NCBI GenBank assembly: GCA_947650285.1 | Contig: CANTFL010001372.1 | Location: forward strand, 1 to 64,000 | Source of the DNA: Hyaloperonospora brassicae | Taxonomy: Eukaryota; Oomycota; Peronosporomycetes; Peronosporales; Peronosporaceae | DNA length: 64,000 nucleotides | Direction of reading: 5' to 3' | In this document: positions 48,650 through 58,342 of the stretch, piece by piece | Position numbering within the stretch: the stretch's first letter is position 1 | How the letters are laid out: each line of letters starts with the position of its first letter | Notes under the pieces: model-generated | Databases searched by the model: none | The model's input: only the letters and a program-made list of their open reading frames with translations | What the model was told of the DNA's origin: nothing | Translations under genes and position numbers: made by a program

Positions 48650-49615
48650 ATGCGTTTGCTCAGTCATGTACTCGCGGCCGTGGTGTTCGTTGTTGCAGAA
48701 ACTGCTCGCTCAGCAAACACTGTCGGATTTCAGGCCAAGGTTGCTGCCCACACCACGTCCCCAGCTCTCTCTCGCACGAATGAGACCCTGTCCTTTGCGT
48801 CAAGTGTTGGTAAACACCACGACCGTCCTGTGTTCGACATCAACGACGAAGACCAGAACGAGGAGGAGAGGGCCATGCCGTTCGCAAGTCACTTCGAATC
48901 AATCCTAAAGTGGTTCAGGAGCTTCTTTGATGGAACCAAGACTAAAACGCTCGTCGGAAATGTCGTTGGGCGCATGACGGCGGAGCAGATCGTCGACAGA
49001 AGAAAAGTCGTCAAGATGGATGAGTTTGTGCAGCTGCTAGCTAAGGAATTCCAAGTTCCGAACCGCCGTTGGAATTACGCTAAGGTGGTCGACTCCTTAA
49101 CGACCACAGGCGTACCTTCCAGTGTCAACCAACCCCATGTGGAGTATGAAGATCTGATAACAGCTTTTGTTTCGCTTCGAAAACTTCGTCACATGGGGGT
49201 TCACGCTGACCGCATGCATGCGGCTTTAGTTGAGAAGATGGGACATAACTTACCGGAGAGGTTATATGCCCAGTGGATCAAGCTGGGTTTAACTCCCGAT
49301 GAAGCTCTCGAGATCGTTTTGACTGGGCATGAAGCAAAGTTTTCACTATTCCGTAGGTATTACCACGGTGTGGATGCTATCGTGCACGACTTCATGCGTC
49401 CGGTCGACGTGGTGTACAACTACGTCGAAGCATACCGGCGCAGATACAGCTACAGCGAGGACGCCGAAGCGAAGCTGTACAAAGTCGTCGCGGACACGCT
49501 GAAGAAGCGTCGTGCGCACCGTTCGTATGGAAATAATGGACATAGTGAGGCACCGTTGCTTGATTATGAGGGTACGACGATGGATGGAGCCGGATTTGGT
49601 GACTTTGGAATGTGA
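48650..49615 (+). CDS. Secreted EER/WY-type effector-like protein
   Basis: The 321-residue single-exon protein has a signal peptide (about residues 1-22, hydrophobic LLSHVLAAVVFVVA, cleavage after ARSA). A Ser/Thr-rich stretch with one N-glycosylation site (NET, 44-46) follows. There is no canonical RxLR; a GKHH sits where the motif would be (54-57). An acidic DEDQNEEER block gives the EER motif at 72-74. The rest is helical and contains a WY-type block: W209 in QWIKLGLTPDEALEIVL and Y256/Y258/Y262 in VVYNYVEAYRRRY. Such proteins of oomycete pathogens enter plant cells and alter host defence; that role is inferred from the family. LKKRRAHR at 284-291 could be a nuclear signal. Intact frame and codon use unlike the surrounding repeats support a working gene. 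It sits alone in repeats, as is usual for this class. Confidence 0.8.
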   Translation: MRLLSHVLAAVVFVVAETARSANTVGFQAKVAAHTTSPALSRTNETLSFASSVGKHHDRPVFDINDEDQNEEERAMPFASHFESILKWFRSFFDGTKTKTLVGNVVGRMTAEQIVDRRKVVKMDEFVQLLAKEFQVPNRRWNYAKVVDSLTTTGVPSSVNQPHVEYEDLITAFVSLRKLRHMGVHADRMHAALVEKMGHNLPERLYAQWIKLGLTPDEALEIVLTGHEAKFSLFRRYYHGVDAIVHDFMRPVDVVYNYVEAYRRRYSYSEDAEAKLYKVVADTLKKRRAHRSYGNNGHSEAPLLDYEGTTMDGAGFGDFGM

Positions 49616-50192
49616 AGATGAGCGCTGCCCACCCTGATGGTGTCGTTCATATCGTGAATGCATGGTATAGAATTAGCGAATCTCTGTTCTTTCCGTAGCT
49701 GCATAAAGTAGCGGTATTCAATGCACACAACTAATGTGGTGGAAGACCTCAACCACGACAGTATGTTCATCACATTGGGCTCTTTTCCTTTTAGTATGTA
49801 GTACGGAATTGAGTGAGGAAGTTTGCTGCGTATTGCACAGGTGTCGTAGGAGCAAGGCAGCGAGTACAATATGACAACGCTCGCAAAACAACATTAAACT
49901 TCTAATCAGGCTATCGGTTGACATTGCACTCAGTGAGCATGCGATCGGCGAGCACCGAATGTGTCATGATCGGAGTTTCAGTCGTAGCATGTGATAGACA
50001 ATTTCCAAGCAGCGCGAGCAACATTCCTCGATCGAGAGGCGTCTCAATACACGCTTGTAGCGACATGCACGCTTGCGCCAGTACCGCATATGCTGGAGCA
50101 AATTGTTGAGCGGTTGTTTTCCACCGCGGCCACACTTGACCGGCTCTACGTGGCCAGCCACGCCCCATCGTCTAGTACATCTACCCATTGCA
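49616..50192. other. Sequence between effector-like gene and element E
   Basis: It contains the presumed 3' UTR. No gene is supported. It ends at the ACGTC target site used by element E. Confidence 0.4.
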
Positions 50193-50197
50193 ACGTC

Positions 50198-50669
50198 TGT
50201 AACGGGGTTACACGTCGGCTGGTAGTCGACGATAGGTGTGGTGCACACAAGAGAGGGGTTACCCTATAAAGTAATTTTAGAACACAGTGAGTGTATCAAT
50301 TGTTGAAGACTGATGTCTGTCATCAATTGATTGCGAGATCTTTTAAGAGGTTATTTAGGGCAGGTTAAATACGTTGTTCTAAGGTGTTCTTTTAGGTTAA
50401 TTACAGAAATAAAATTCAGTTCCCATTTTGATCAACATAAGACACGTGCCTTACGAGGCGTCTTGATCGGAAGAGCTAGCAACGCCTGTAAAGGTAGCTA
50501 CTCTTGAGCACTCTGTGCTGTGATTCTTTTGAATCGTTTGGTCCCTTAGGAACGGGGACCGTAAGCTCTCTGAGCTTGTTGACTCTCTGAGTCGGGTTCG
50601 TAGAACCAAAGTTGCTCGTAAGAGCGTTAAGTGTTCCTCTGACTTAAGGAGCTGTGTAGCTCCGCTACA
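50198..50669 (+). repeat. 5' LTR of element E
   Basis: TGTAACGGGG...CTCCGCTACA. It holds a TATAAAG at 50265-50271 that could be a TATA element and several short inverted repeats (for example GGTCCCTTAGGAACGGGGACC). Confidence 0.9.
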
Positions 50670-50671
50670 CT

Positions 50672-50686
50672 TGGTAGCACTAGTAG
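50672..50686 (+). promoter_or_regulatory. Primer binding site of element E
   Basis: TGGTAGCACTAGTAG two bases (CT) after the LTR. The first ten bases equal the sites of A and B despite the different lineage. Confidence 0.8.
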
Positions 50687-50728
50687 TCAATCTACACCTG
50701 AGTCGGTAACGACTGATCCTCTGCGAGG

Positions 50729-51763
50729 ATGGAGCAATCCGCACCCCTCTCTGAGGCTCAAAAGGTCGCGCTTGATAAGCTGACCGCGGCCGTAGGCCCT
50801 GAGTACGTGGAGTATCTCGCTGCACAGGGTCCCGATGTGCTCAACGCACGAGTCGAGACCTTCATGCAGTATGAAACGGCCGTGTTGGGCCAGGTTCAAA
50901 ACCAAGTAGTGTCGGCTATGCCGACACGCTACGTGGCGATGCCACCAGAAGAGGCTAAGCCTCGTCCCCTTCGGGTGGACGTTAAATGTTACTCCGGGAA
51001 GGAGGGGGAAACCTTGACCCTCTGGACCCGTGAGATTGAGATGGCCATGGACTCTGGTCTCATCTCACTTGAGAACCAGCGGGTCTCGTTGGCTATCTCT
51101 AAGCTCGATGGTAGAGCGAGAGAGTGGGCTTTGACGTGTGGCACGTCGGTCAACTTGGCGTTTCCCACGTGGGATTCGCTGAAGTTGGACCTATTGCGAG
51201 GTTTCTCGCCGCCTAACCAGGCATATCGCGTGCGCTCGCGCTTCTTGTCTACCCGTCAGGGTAAGAACGAGTTAACGGACTATGTCCAGGAGTTGAGAAC
51301 TCTGATGGCTGCCATGCAGTCCGACCCTCTCCCTGAGACCGTCTACGTGACAGTCTTCATGGAAGGTCTCCGCACTGGCATTGCCAGGACCGAGGTTTCT
51401 CGAGTCCATCCCTCGACTTTTGAGGAGGCTGTGAGCATCGCTCAGAATGCTGAGCATAACTTTAAGTCAGCCAGACTTGGTTGGAATGGGTACAACCCAA
51501 GCTATGCAAGGGCAACCACAGCAAATAGCTCAGCTTACTGTAAGCCCGAACCGATGGATCTCAGCAACGCTATAGATGAAGGTGAAGCTGAGCTTTATGT
51601 TGCCGAGCTACGACAGGAGGTGAGACGCTGTTACATGTGCGGAAGCACTAAACATTTGCGTCCCACTTGTCCTTTGCGTGAGCAACAACCGACTCCTACG
51701 GGTCGAAACCCCAGCCTCAACCAGAAACTTGGTATGGCACGGGGAAACGTCGACACCCAGTAG
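50729..51763 (+). CDS. gag: Gag of element E
   Basis: 344 residues with no internal stop. A short N-terminal helical part comes first. The capsid domain lies at about residues 90-250 (LTLWTREIEMAM, WALTCG, LLRGFSPPNQAYRVRSRFL, EAVSIAQNAEHNF), of the Ty3/Gypsy Retrotrans_gag type. One zinc knuckle CYMCGSTKHLRPTC (CX2CX4HX4C) sits at 301-314. Gag forms the virus-like particle in the cytoplasm. This is the only intact sense gene of the element. Its start follows the primer site by about 40 bases. It ends in TAG at 51761-51763, inside the frameshift hairpin. Confidence 0.92.
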   Translation: MEQSAPLSEAQKVALDKLTAAVGPEYVEYLAAQGPDVLNARVETFMQYETAVLGQVQNQVVSAMPTRYVAMPPEEAKPRPLRVDVKCYSGKEGETLTLWTREIEMAMDSGLISLENQRVSLAISKLDGRAREWALTCGTSVNLAFPTWDSLKLDLLRGFSPPNQAYRVRSRFLSTRQGKNELTDYVQELRTLMAAMQSDPLPETVYVTVFMEGLRTGIARTEVSRVHPSTFEEAVSIAQNAEHNFKSARLGWNGYNPSYARATTANSSAYCKPEPMDLSNAIDEGEAELYVAELRQEVRRCYMCGSTKHLRPTCPLREQQPTPTGRNPSLNQKLGMARGNVDTQ

Positions 51764-51783
51764 GCGCGGGGCTGCCTTCTGGG
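51742..51783 (+). promoter_or_regulatory. Programmed -1 frameshift signal at the gag-pol overlap of element E
   Basis: In the gag frame the codons read CGG GGA AAC, giving the heptamer G GGA AAC (51742-51748) in the right register. A 7-nt spacer (51749-51755) is followed by a hairpin: CCCAG 756-760 pairs with CTGGG 779-783, then a T-T mismatch (761/778), then AGGC 762-765 pairs with GCCT 774-777, with an 8-nt loop. The gag stop is 12 nt after the heptamer. The -1 frame is open from about 51679 through the protease. GGGAAAC is a known slippery heptamer in other systems. Confidence 0.75.
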
Positions 51784-52791
51784 GTAGAACTGAGTTCTTT
51801 CACTTCTCTACGAGGTAGAGCAACACAGGGCTTAGCCCCACAGAGCTCCGTGCCAGCAAGCACAGAGCGTGGATACAAGCCTGGCTTGTTAGTCGCCGAG
51901 GCGACAGTAAAAGGCTTTGAGAAGCACTGGTCGATATTAATCGATTCTGGGGCGTCATGCAACTATGCTAGACGCCGTTCCCTTGAGGGTAGTCAGCAAT
52001 ATGCTGAGGCGCTCAAAGCGCACGACGGTGATTCCATCACTGTTCGGCTAGCGACGGGTAGTCGCGTTACTGTGCCGAAAGTTCCGTTGAACTTGGGCGT
52101 GAAGTTTTTGGACTTTGATAGCACAGAACGTTGTCTCGTCCTTGACTTGGATTCGAGATACGATCTCATACTAGGCATGGCATGGCTTGAACGCCATGAA
52201 CCATGGATCGATTGGAGGCCTAAGACCTTAGGCGCAACGCGCAATGTTCCTAGTGGAGTTTTGGAGAGTCATGAACCCACCTTTGCTAGGCAACAAAAGC
52301 ACTATTGGCGCGAGCCATTGACGGAAGATGTCAATGTGCTGGACATTGGTATGTCGGAGTTGATTAACTCGAATGTCTATGACATGAATGTTGAGCGGAG
52401 CTCTTCTAATGTGTTTGAAGAGAGTTGTACTCCGTTGAGTGATACTTGTTGTGATAATGAGTCACTGCATGCGTCAAGCATGGTTGGCCTACGGGCGGGA
52501 CATACAGCAAGTAATTCCCATGATGTCAGTGCGGTGGCACGTAAAATCCCACCGAGTGAGGGCGGCCGTGGTGGCACCTCACTGAATGTCGGTAATGACA
52601 TTGATGGCGAGAAGCCAGAGCGTTTAGGGCTAGGCCCGAATGATGTACGTGAAGTGGTCCGTGTAAATCCACTGAGTGAAGTGTTCGAGTTACGTAACTC
52701 TTCACCAGATGTCGTTCAAGACATGAGCTCTCGTCTAGAGCGTGCTAAGATAAATAGCAACCACAGGGGACACGACTGTCCCGGCCTCTAG
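51748..52791 (+). CDS. Pol N-terminal part of element E: aspartic protease and linker
   Basis: Reached by the -1 shift, the frame continues without a stop to 52789. The protease active site is ILIDSGASCNYARR (near 51937-51978), followed by the expected VRLATGSRVTV and DLILGMAWLERHEPWIDW. The protease would process Gag-Pol. The C-terminal half is a variable linker with SerGly-rich repeats (NPLSEV, IPPSEGGRGG). The frame ends in a TAG that probably reflects decay, because RT lies further on in another frame. Confidence 0.85.
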   Translation, partial: RRHPVGAGLPSGVELSSFTSLRGRATQGLAPQSSVPASTERGYKPGLLVAEATVKGFEKHWSILIDSGASCNYARRRSLEGSQQYAEALKAHDGDSITVRLATGSRVTVPKVPLNLGVKFLDFDSTERCLVLDLDSRYDLILGMAWLERHEPWIDWRPKTLGATRNVPSGVLESHEPTFARQQKHYWREPLTEDVNVLDIGMSELINSNVYDMNVERSSSNVFEESCTPLSDTCCDNESLHASSMVGLRAGHTASNSHDVSAVARKIPPSEGGRGGTSLNVGNDIDGEKPERLGLGPNDVREVVRVNPLSEVFELRNSSPDVVQDMSSRLERAKINSNHRGHDCPGL

Positions 52792-52831
52792 GAGGCGTAC
52801 GTTTTCTGTGAGGAAATGATTCCAGCGTAAG

Positions 52832-54150
52832 GTGGCCACTGTGAAGCGCCCAACGTCTAAGAAGTCACGAATTGATAATAATAATAATACACTCTATACA
52901 CTTGTCAATGGGTTGACTGGCCAGATCGATGGCAATATTAGTCTTGAGACTCTTCCACCTTTGGACACTCTATTCCAATCAGACGAAATGTCTGACGGCG
53001 AATTTAGCCAAGCCTTACAAGCAGGAGAATTTTTCACGTTAGTGGTCATTCGACCGGATATTGAGTTGAATTTATCCTCTTTATTAAACGAGTCTGTCCT
53101 TGAGGACACAAAGGCGGCATTGGATGCCCGTAGTGGATCTTCGATCCTTCATGATCCTCTTGATGCGTTCTATCCTTTAGTAAAGGAGTTTCAGGACGTG
53201 GTGTGTCGCAACCCACCGTCCGTCTTCTCCCGAAAGAGGTGTACGTCATGAAATTGACTTGGTTCCTGGAACTAAATACTGCGTAACACGGCAGTGGCCT
53301 TTACCAAAGGAACAGTGTGACGTAATTGACGACTTCTTTCGTGCAAAGCACGCAGCAGGAATGGTGCGTGAGAGCAAATCTCCTCATTCCACGCCGACCT
53401 TCTGTGTCAAAAAGCCCAATGGAAAGTGGCGCATTGTTCATGCTTACAATAAGCTTAATGCTGCCACGATCCCGGCTCAGACACCAATCCCTCAGAAAGA
53501 TGTTCTTCAGAACAATATGGTGGGATGTACAATGTACAGTGCACTCGATTTAGTCGATGGTTATTACCAATTACTTATGCGTGAGAAAGATATTCCGCTA
53601 ACAGCGGTGAGTACCCCGAGCGGTATGCTCTGGGAGTGGCTAGTTATGCCACAGGGCTTGTCAAAAGCCCCAGCTACGTTCAGTCATCTTGTGACGCAAC
53701 TGTTTAGACCTCACAGAGGTTATGCACAGACGTACTTTGATGACATCTTTGTCCATAGTCGTGCTATGAACGTTCGGTCAGATGTGGATAATCACATTGA
53801 CCATTTACGAGCGGTGCTCGACTGCATGCGCACGAATAAGTTGTACGCCAACGCGTCTAAGTGCATTTTTGGTGCAGAATAGATTCCCTTTTTAGGGTGC
53901 TTCATTGGGAAGCGTGGTCTTAGAGCAGATCCCGCTAAGATTAAAGCCATAGTCGATTGGCCGGTTCCAAATAACCAAAAGGACTTACGTAAGTGGCTTG
54001 GTCTTGCCAATTACTTATACAATTATAGTGCAAACTATGCGGACATGGCTCGACCATTATCCAATCTCCTTAAAAAGGATGTGGAATGGTGTTGGACGAA
54101 CACCGAGCATGAAGCCTTTACGGCTGTAAAAAAGTCTTCTTCATGCGCCA
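52832..54150 (+). pseudogene. Reverse transcriptase region of element E, broken
   Basis: A linker piece (52832-53251) is followed, after a frame change near 53240, by RT from 53259: WPLPKEQ, FCVKKPNGKWRIVHAYNKLN, YSALDLVDGYYQLLM, MPQGLSKAPATF and the YFDDIF active site near 53732-53750. A TAG at 53881 interrupts GAE/IPFLGC, after which the frame continues to about 54170 (WPVPNNQKDLRKWLGLANYL). Confidence 0.9.
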
Positions 54151-54153
54151 ATT

Positions 54154-54801
54154 TTGGCTTTGACCGATCCTGATCGGCCTTTCAATGTCGTCTGTGACGC
54201 ATCTGATTTTGCCATCGGCAGTGCTCTGTTACAAACAGATAATAATGGACGGGAACGCGTCATTGCGTTTGAGTCCCGGCAGCTGAAAGCAGCTGAAAAG
54301 AACTATCCAGTTCATGACAAAGAGCTACTTGCAATGAAATATGCTTTAGTCGAATTCAGAGTTCATCTACTTGGCTCTAAGCCTATTGTGATCTATACAG
54401 ATCATGCGTCATTACGCACTGTGACCCAGTCGCCTCACCTCTCTCAGAGAATGGCTCGTTGGCTCTCATTCTTTACCGAGTACAACTTCGAGGTGAAGTA
54501 TAAGCCGGGCAAGCAAAATGCTTTTGCTGATGCGTTGTCACGTAGACCTGACTATGAGCTTTCTCATGTTACGACTCTGTCGTCACCGGTAACAGACCTA
54601 ATCCGCACGGCATTTGCCAAAGATGAACATTGTGTAGCTTTGCTACGTGCTCTAGGGAGCGAGGAGTTTCAAGACTCGGACATAAAATTGTCGGCACGTT
54701 TACGTGCGAGGTTACATCGATATTCCATCGATCAAGGCCTGTTGTGCTATAGCACGGATATGGAGGATACTCCCCGTATTGTTGTACCTCATGATGAGTA
54801 A
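54154..54801 (+). pseudogene. RNase H domain of element E
   Basis: 215 codons open. The motifs VVCDASDFAIGSALL, NYPVHDKELLAMKYAL, YTDHASLRTV and ADALSRRPDYE are all present, and the catalytic Asp-Glu-Asp set is retained. It is separated from RT by a frameshift near 54140 and ends at a TAA directly before the integrase. Confidence 0.9.
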
Positions 54802-56380
54802 TTGAAGTATCGGATCCTCCATGAGGCGCATGATACTGCGGTGAGCGGTCATCTCGGTCGAGAGAAGACCTACGGCTCTGTGAGCCAATGCTATTGGTGA
54901 CCCAAACTTTACAAATGGGTAAGCACATACTTGCGTGCGTGCGAAACGTGTCAACGGGTGAAACCCTCACCACATGCGTCTGCGCCGCTCGCTAGTCTCC
55001 CTATACCCTCTGGTTGCTGGGAGTCTATCAGCATGGATTTCATGTTCGGTCTGCCGAAAGATAAGCAAGGCAATACGGGTATTGTGGTCTTTGTTGACCG
55101 TTTGAGCAAGATGGCTCACTTGGCGGCTGTGCCAGATACCGTTGATGGTAAAGGTACAGCTATGCTGTTTATCGATCGCGTGTTTCGACAACACGGCTTG
55201 CCTGTGGCAATTGTCTCTGACCGAGACCCTCGCTTCACTGGGAAGTTTTGAAAGTCCATCTTCAAGGTGCTCGGCACACGTTTGGACATGTCGACAGCGG
55301 ATCATCCGCAGACCGATCGTCAAACCGAGCGAGTCAATCGCGTTATCGGTGACATATTACGCAGTGTCTGCGCTAATACACCAAAACGTTGGAGTTCGAT
55401 ACTCCATGTTGTTGAGTTTGCGTTAAATAATGCTGTTCACGCCTCTACAGGCTTTACTCCGTTCTACGTGAACGGTCTCACACACCCTCGCGTTCCGTTG
55501 ACGCTACCACTGCGTGGTCCAGGGCTTGGTGGGGGAGAGATGGCCGATCAGCTTGCAAATATCAGCCCTGCTACTGTTCATAAACAGGTAAGCGAGTTTC
55601 TCGCAACGCGCTTGAATGTGTTACGACACGTACGTGATGCACTGGCTGATAGCCAAGATAAATAAACGGAACAAGCTGATGCTAAAGAAAGAGGATTTAT
55701 TGAACGTTCTGAGGTCAGAGACCAAGTTCTACTAAATGCTAAAAACCTACCTACAAATGTAGTGTCTGCCGTCATAAAGACGAAGTTGCGTCCAAGCTTC
55801 ATTGGGCCATTCACGGTCATTGCTAAGAAGGGATTGGCGTATACGCTCAACCTCCCGCGCAAACTGCGCACGCACCCAGTGTTCTACGTTGGCTTGCTTA
55901 AGCCGTATCGGGACCCGTCCCATGTGAACTCGGAGGCGCTTGCGCCGGGTAGTAGGGCCTTGCCGTCGTCTGTTGCATCCGAACCAGGAGGTCAAGCTGA
56001 CCATCCACCCGGGCTAAGGCCAACCCTAATGCTTGAGCACGGGCTTACATCGCGTCGAGCGCACTCTGGGTCTTACCCAATGTCTCTTGGAGACCAATCA
56101 GCTCACGGAGCACCTTCTCATGCTCCTCCTTTGGTACCCCGACCACCATTGACTCTGCTCGATGATCAAGGGAACCACCAGTTCCATGTGGAGCGACTCC
56201 TTCAGCGACGTCGTCGTCGTGGCCAATACTAGTATCTGGTAAAGTGGCGAGGGTACCCGGAGTCGGAGAACTCGTGGGAGTATGAGATACCCCTTCGGCA
56301 GGACTGCCCTTACGCCGTGGATGTTTTTGAACATCGTGGTCAGGGTCGCCTTGCGAGCGAGAACGCTTTTCACCAATAGT
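54802..56380 (+). pseudogene. Integrase and chromodomain of element E, broken by stops
   Basis: The zinc region is at about 54820-54960 (HLGREKTYGSV, CETCQRVKPSPH). The core has SMDFMFGLPKD and VSDRDPRFTG, a TGA at 55249, then MSTADHPQTDRQTERVNR with the catalytic Glu, and TPFYVNGLTHPR. The GPY-like tail is at 55760-55910 (LRPSFIGPFTVIAKKGLAYTL). The chromodomain is at about 56178-56285, with a TAG at 56230 inside it (YLVKWRGYPESENSWE). Chromodomains guide insertion towards marked chromatin. Confidence 0.88.
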
Positions 56381-57198
56381 GGTGGGAGGTGGCGTGTTGC
56401 TCCGCACCTTTGGGTCGTGACCCGTGGCTACCATTGTAGCCGAAGCATAACGCGTACGTGTACGCAACTGGCCTCTGGCCTTGAGCTTGGCATACTCGAA
56501 CCGGAGCTTCCGTTCCAGACGAACGTCAGCCACATCGGCGCTGGCCCGCAGCGCTGGCACACTGCTAAGACGCCGCTTGCGGTACACCCAACGAATGAAC
56601 TCATTGTCCTCCTCCTCGGGCAGTTCGCCAGAAAACAGCAAGATGGGCACGCCCTTTTCGGTCGAACCGAAACACCACGAGAAAGACTCTCAAGGTGTGC
56701 AAGGTACAGACCATGCGTGGTAAAGGCTGATTCGAATTACCTCTCATTTAGAGCCTTGCGAAAGGTGATATCTTTTGGCGATGTAGCCTCGGGGCCAATG
56801 GCCCATGTTGAAAGGCTACGGCCTTCCGCTTGACGGAGACGTTGCTCCACGTCTGGTGTTGAGAACACGTAACCACTCCGGTTTCGAATAACCGCCTAGG
56901 TATGAGTGCGACGTAGAGCACGCTCCTCACGCTGACGGATCAGCTCCTGTTCTTCGTCGAGCAGGTTCGTGATGATGTTCTCACCTGCATCTGTTGTATG
57001 ATGCTGCGTCACTGGCGCGGTGGTATCACCACGTTCAACGAACGGATTCGGTGCTGTTAGAGGACGAGCCTCAGGTACAGCGGAGTGGGATGACATCCCT
57101 TCATCTCCATGGACACTGGTATCACTACCATAGTCCACATCATCGTCAAAGTCGAGGTAAGATGAAAGAGTCCGAGAATCGTTGGGTGGCAATGCCAT
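56045..57198 (-). pseudogene. Antisense frame of element E
   Basis: From an ATG at 57198 the minus strand is open for 100 codons (an acidic start, LDFDDDVDYGSD, and a helical end LLDEEQELIRQREERALR). After a TAG at 56896 it stays open in the same frame to 56750, then changes frame near 56690 and is open for another 201 codons (PEEEDNEFIRWVYRKRRLSS, LERKLRFEYAKLKARGQLR, the basic EKRSRS and KHPRRKG, and a final coiled coil HEKVLRELIGLQETLGKTQS) to 56045. About 385 codons have two stops and one shift. Its position (between chromodomain and 3' LTR, opposite strand) and plan (acidic start, basic patches, coiled-coil end) equal those of the D frame, but I could not align the two by eye. Confidence 0.65.
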
Positions 57199-57292
57199 GG
57201 TGTTTCGTGTTAAGCAACCGCGAGGTTAAACACACACATACCGACCTCTTCGAGGAAAGAAGCCGATTGACGTTTTGTGGTAACGTCAGTCT

Positions 57293-57304
57293 GGTGGGGG
57301 AGGG
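57293..57304 (+). other. Polypurine tract of element E
   Basis: GGTGGGGGAGGG directly before the 3' LTR, the plus-strand primer site. Confidence 0.85.
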
Positions 57305-57778
57305 TGTAACAGGGTTACACGTCGGCTGTTAGTCGACGATAGGTGTGGTGCGCACAAGAGAGGGGTTACCCTATAAAGTAATTTTAGAACACAGTGAGTG
57401 TATCAATTGTTGAAGACTGATGTCTGTCATCAATTGATTGCGAGATCTTTTAAGAGGTTATTTAGGGCAGGTTAAATACGTTGTTCTAAGGTGTTCTTTT
57501 AGGTTAATCAAAGAAATAAAAATTCAGTTCCCCTTTTGATCAACATACGACACGTGCCTTGCGAGGCGTCGTGATCGGTAGGAGCTAGCAATACCTGTGA
57601 AGGTAGCTACTCTTGAGCACACTGTGCTGTGATTCTTTTGAATCGTTTGGTCCCTTAGGAACGGGGACCGTAAGCTCTCTGAGCTTGTTGACTCTCTGAG
57701 TCGGGTTCGTAGAACCAAAGTTGCTCGTAAGAGCGTTAAGTCTTCCTCTGACTTAAGGAGCTGTGAATCTCCGCTACA
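57305..57778 (+). repeat. 3' LTR of element E
   Basis: TGTAACAGGG...TCTCCGCTACA, 474 bp, followed by the second copy of the target ACGTC. Confidence 0.9.
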
Positions 57779-57817
57779 ACGTCCACATCAAAAATGACGC
57801 ATCGCACACACCGTGTA

Positions 57818-58212
57818 TGTAACGGGGCCCACCCTTGCGTGAACTTAACGCAAGGGTTTCGGGTGCCCCGATAGACGTACACGAGGCGAACGAGGAAGCG
57901 TGGGATAAGGGAAAAGTATAACTGTTATAATAATATAATTAAGTCTTTTGCTACTGTCTCTCTGTTTAACCTGGCTTAATTATGCTAATATAACTGAGTG
58001 TATGGTGACGTCTCGTCACCACTGATTGCACGCGTCTTGCGGCGATTAGTGGGTTGATATTGTCAAGATATCAACCAATGAGCAGACCCTTTGGACGCTT
58101 CACCAATATCACCACTATCGGTGATATTGTTTAAAGAATATTCAACTTCATAATCTTTATTGTCGTAGTTTCTTTAAAGTGACAATTCCATGTAACGGGC
58201 TGCCCTGTTACA
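57818..58212 (-). repeat. 3' LTR of element D
   Basis: 395 bp, TGTAACGGGG...CCCTGTTACA, with the family inverted repeat (GTTGATATTGTC / AAGATATCAAC near 58052-58075) and GCACGCGTCTTGCGGCGATT. Confidence 0.9.
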
Positions 58213-58224
58213 TCACCCCCCTTA
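58213..58224 (-). other. Polypurine tract of element D
   Basis: TCACCCCCCTTA on the plus strand, i.e. AAGGGGGGTGA in element sense, next to the 3' LTR. Confidence 0.8.
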
Positions 58225-58342
58225 ACTGATAGTCACCGTGTTACTATCGAAGATGTGATATCCACCCGCTGGTAACCATTGGAACAGGAAGCACTTTTTG
58301 GGTCCGTTCCATTCACTTTCCGCTCGACCTCACATAGTTAAC

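Larger units (their letters stand above)
50198..57778 (+). mobile_element. Element E: full-length Ty3/Gypsy chromodomain retrotransposon
   Basis: 7581 bp flanked by ACGTC on both sides (50193-50197, 57779-57783). LTRs are 472 and 474 bp and differ by about 16 substitutions and two 1-base indels by eye. The element has a primer site, an intact gag, a gag-pol frameshift signal, pol with several stops and shifts, a chromodomain, a polypurine tract and an antisense frame. Its proteins differ from the A-D family, so it is a separate lineage. It cannot move on its own now. Confidence 0.95.

Noticed and set aside
48640..48900. Canonical RxLR motif in the effector-like protein
   Set aside because: No R-x-L-R occurs between the signal peptide and EER. 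GKHH is only a positional candidate, so I did not call RxLR.
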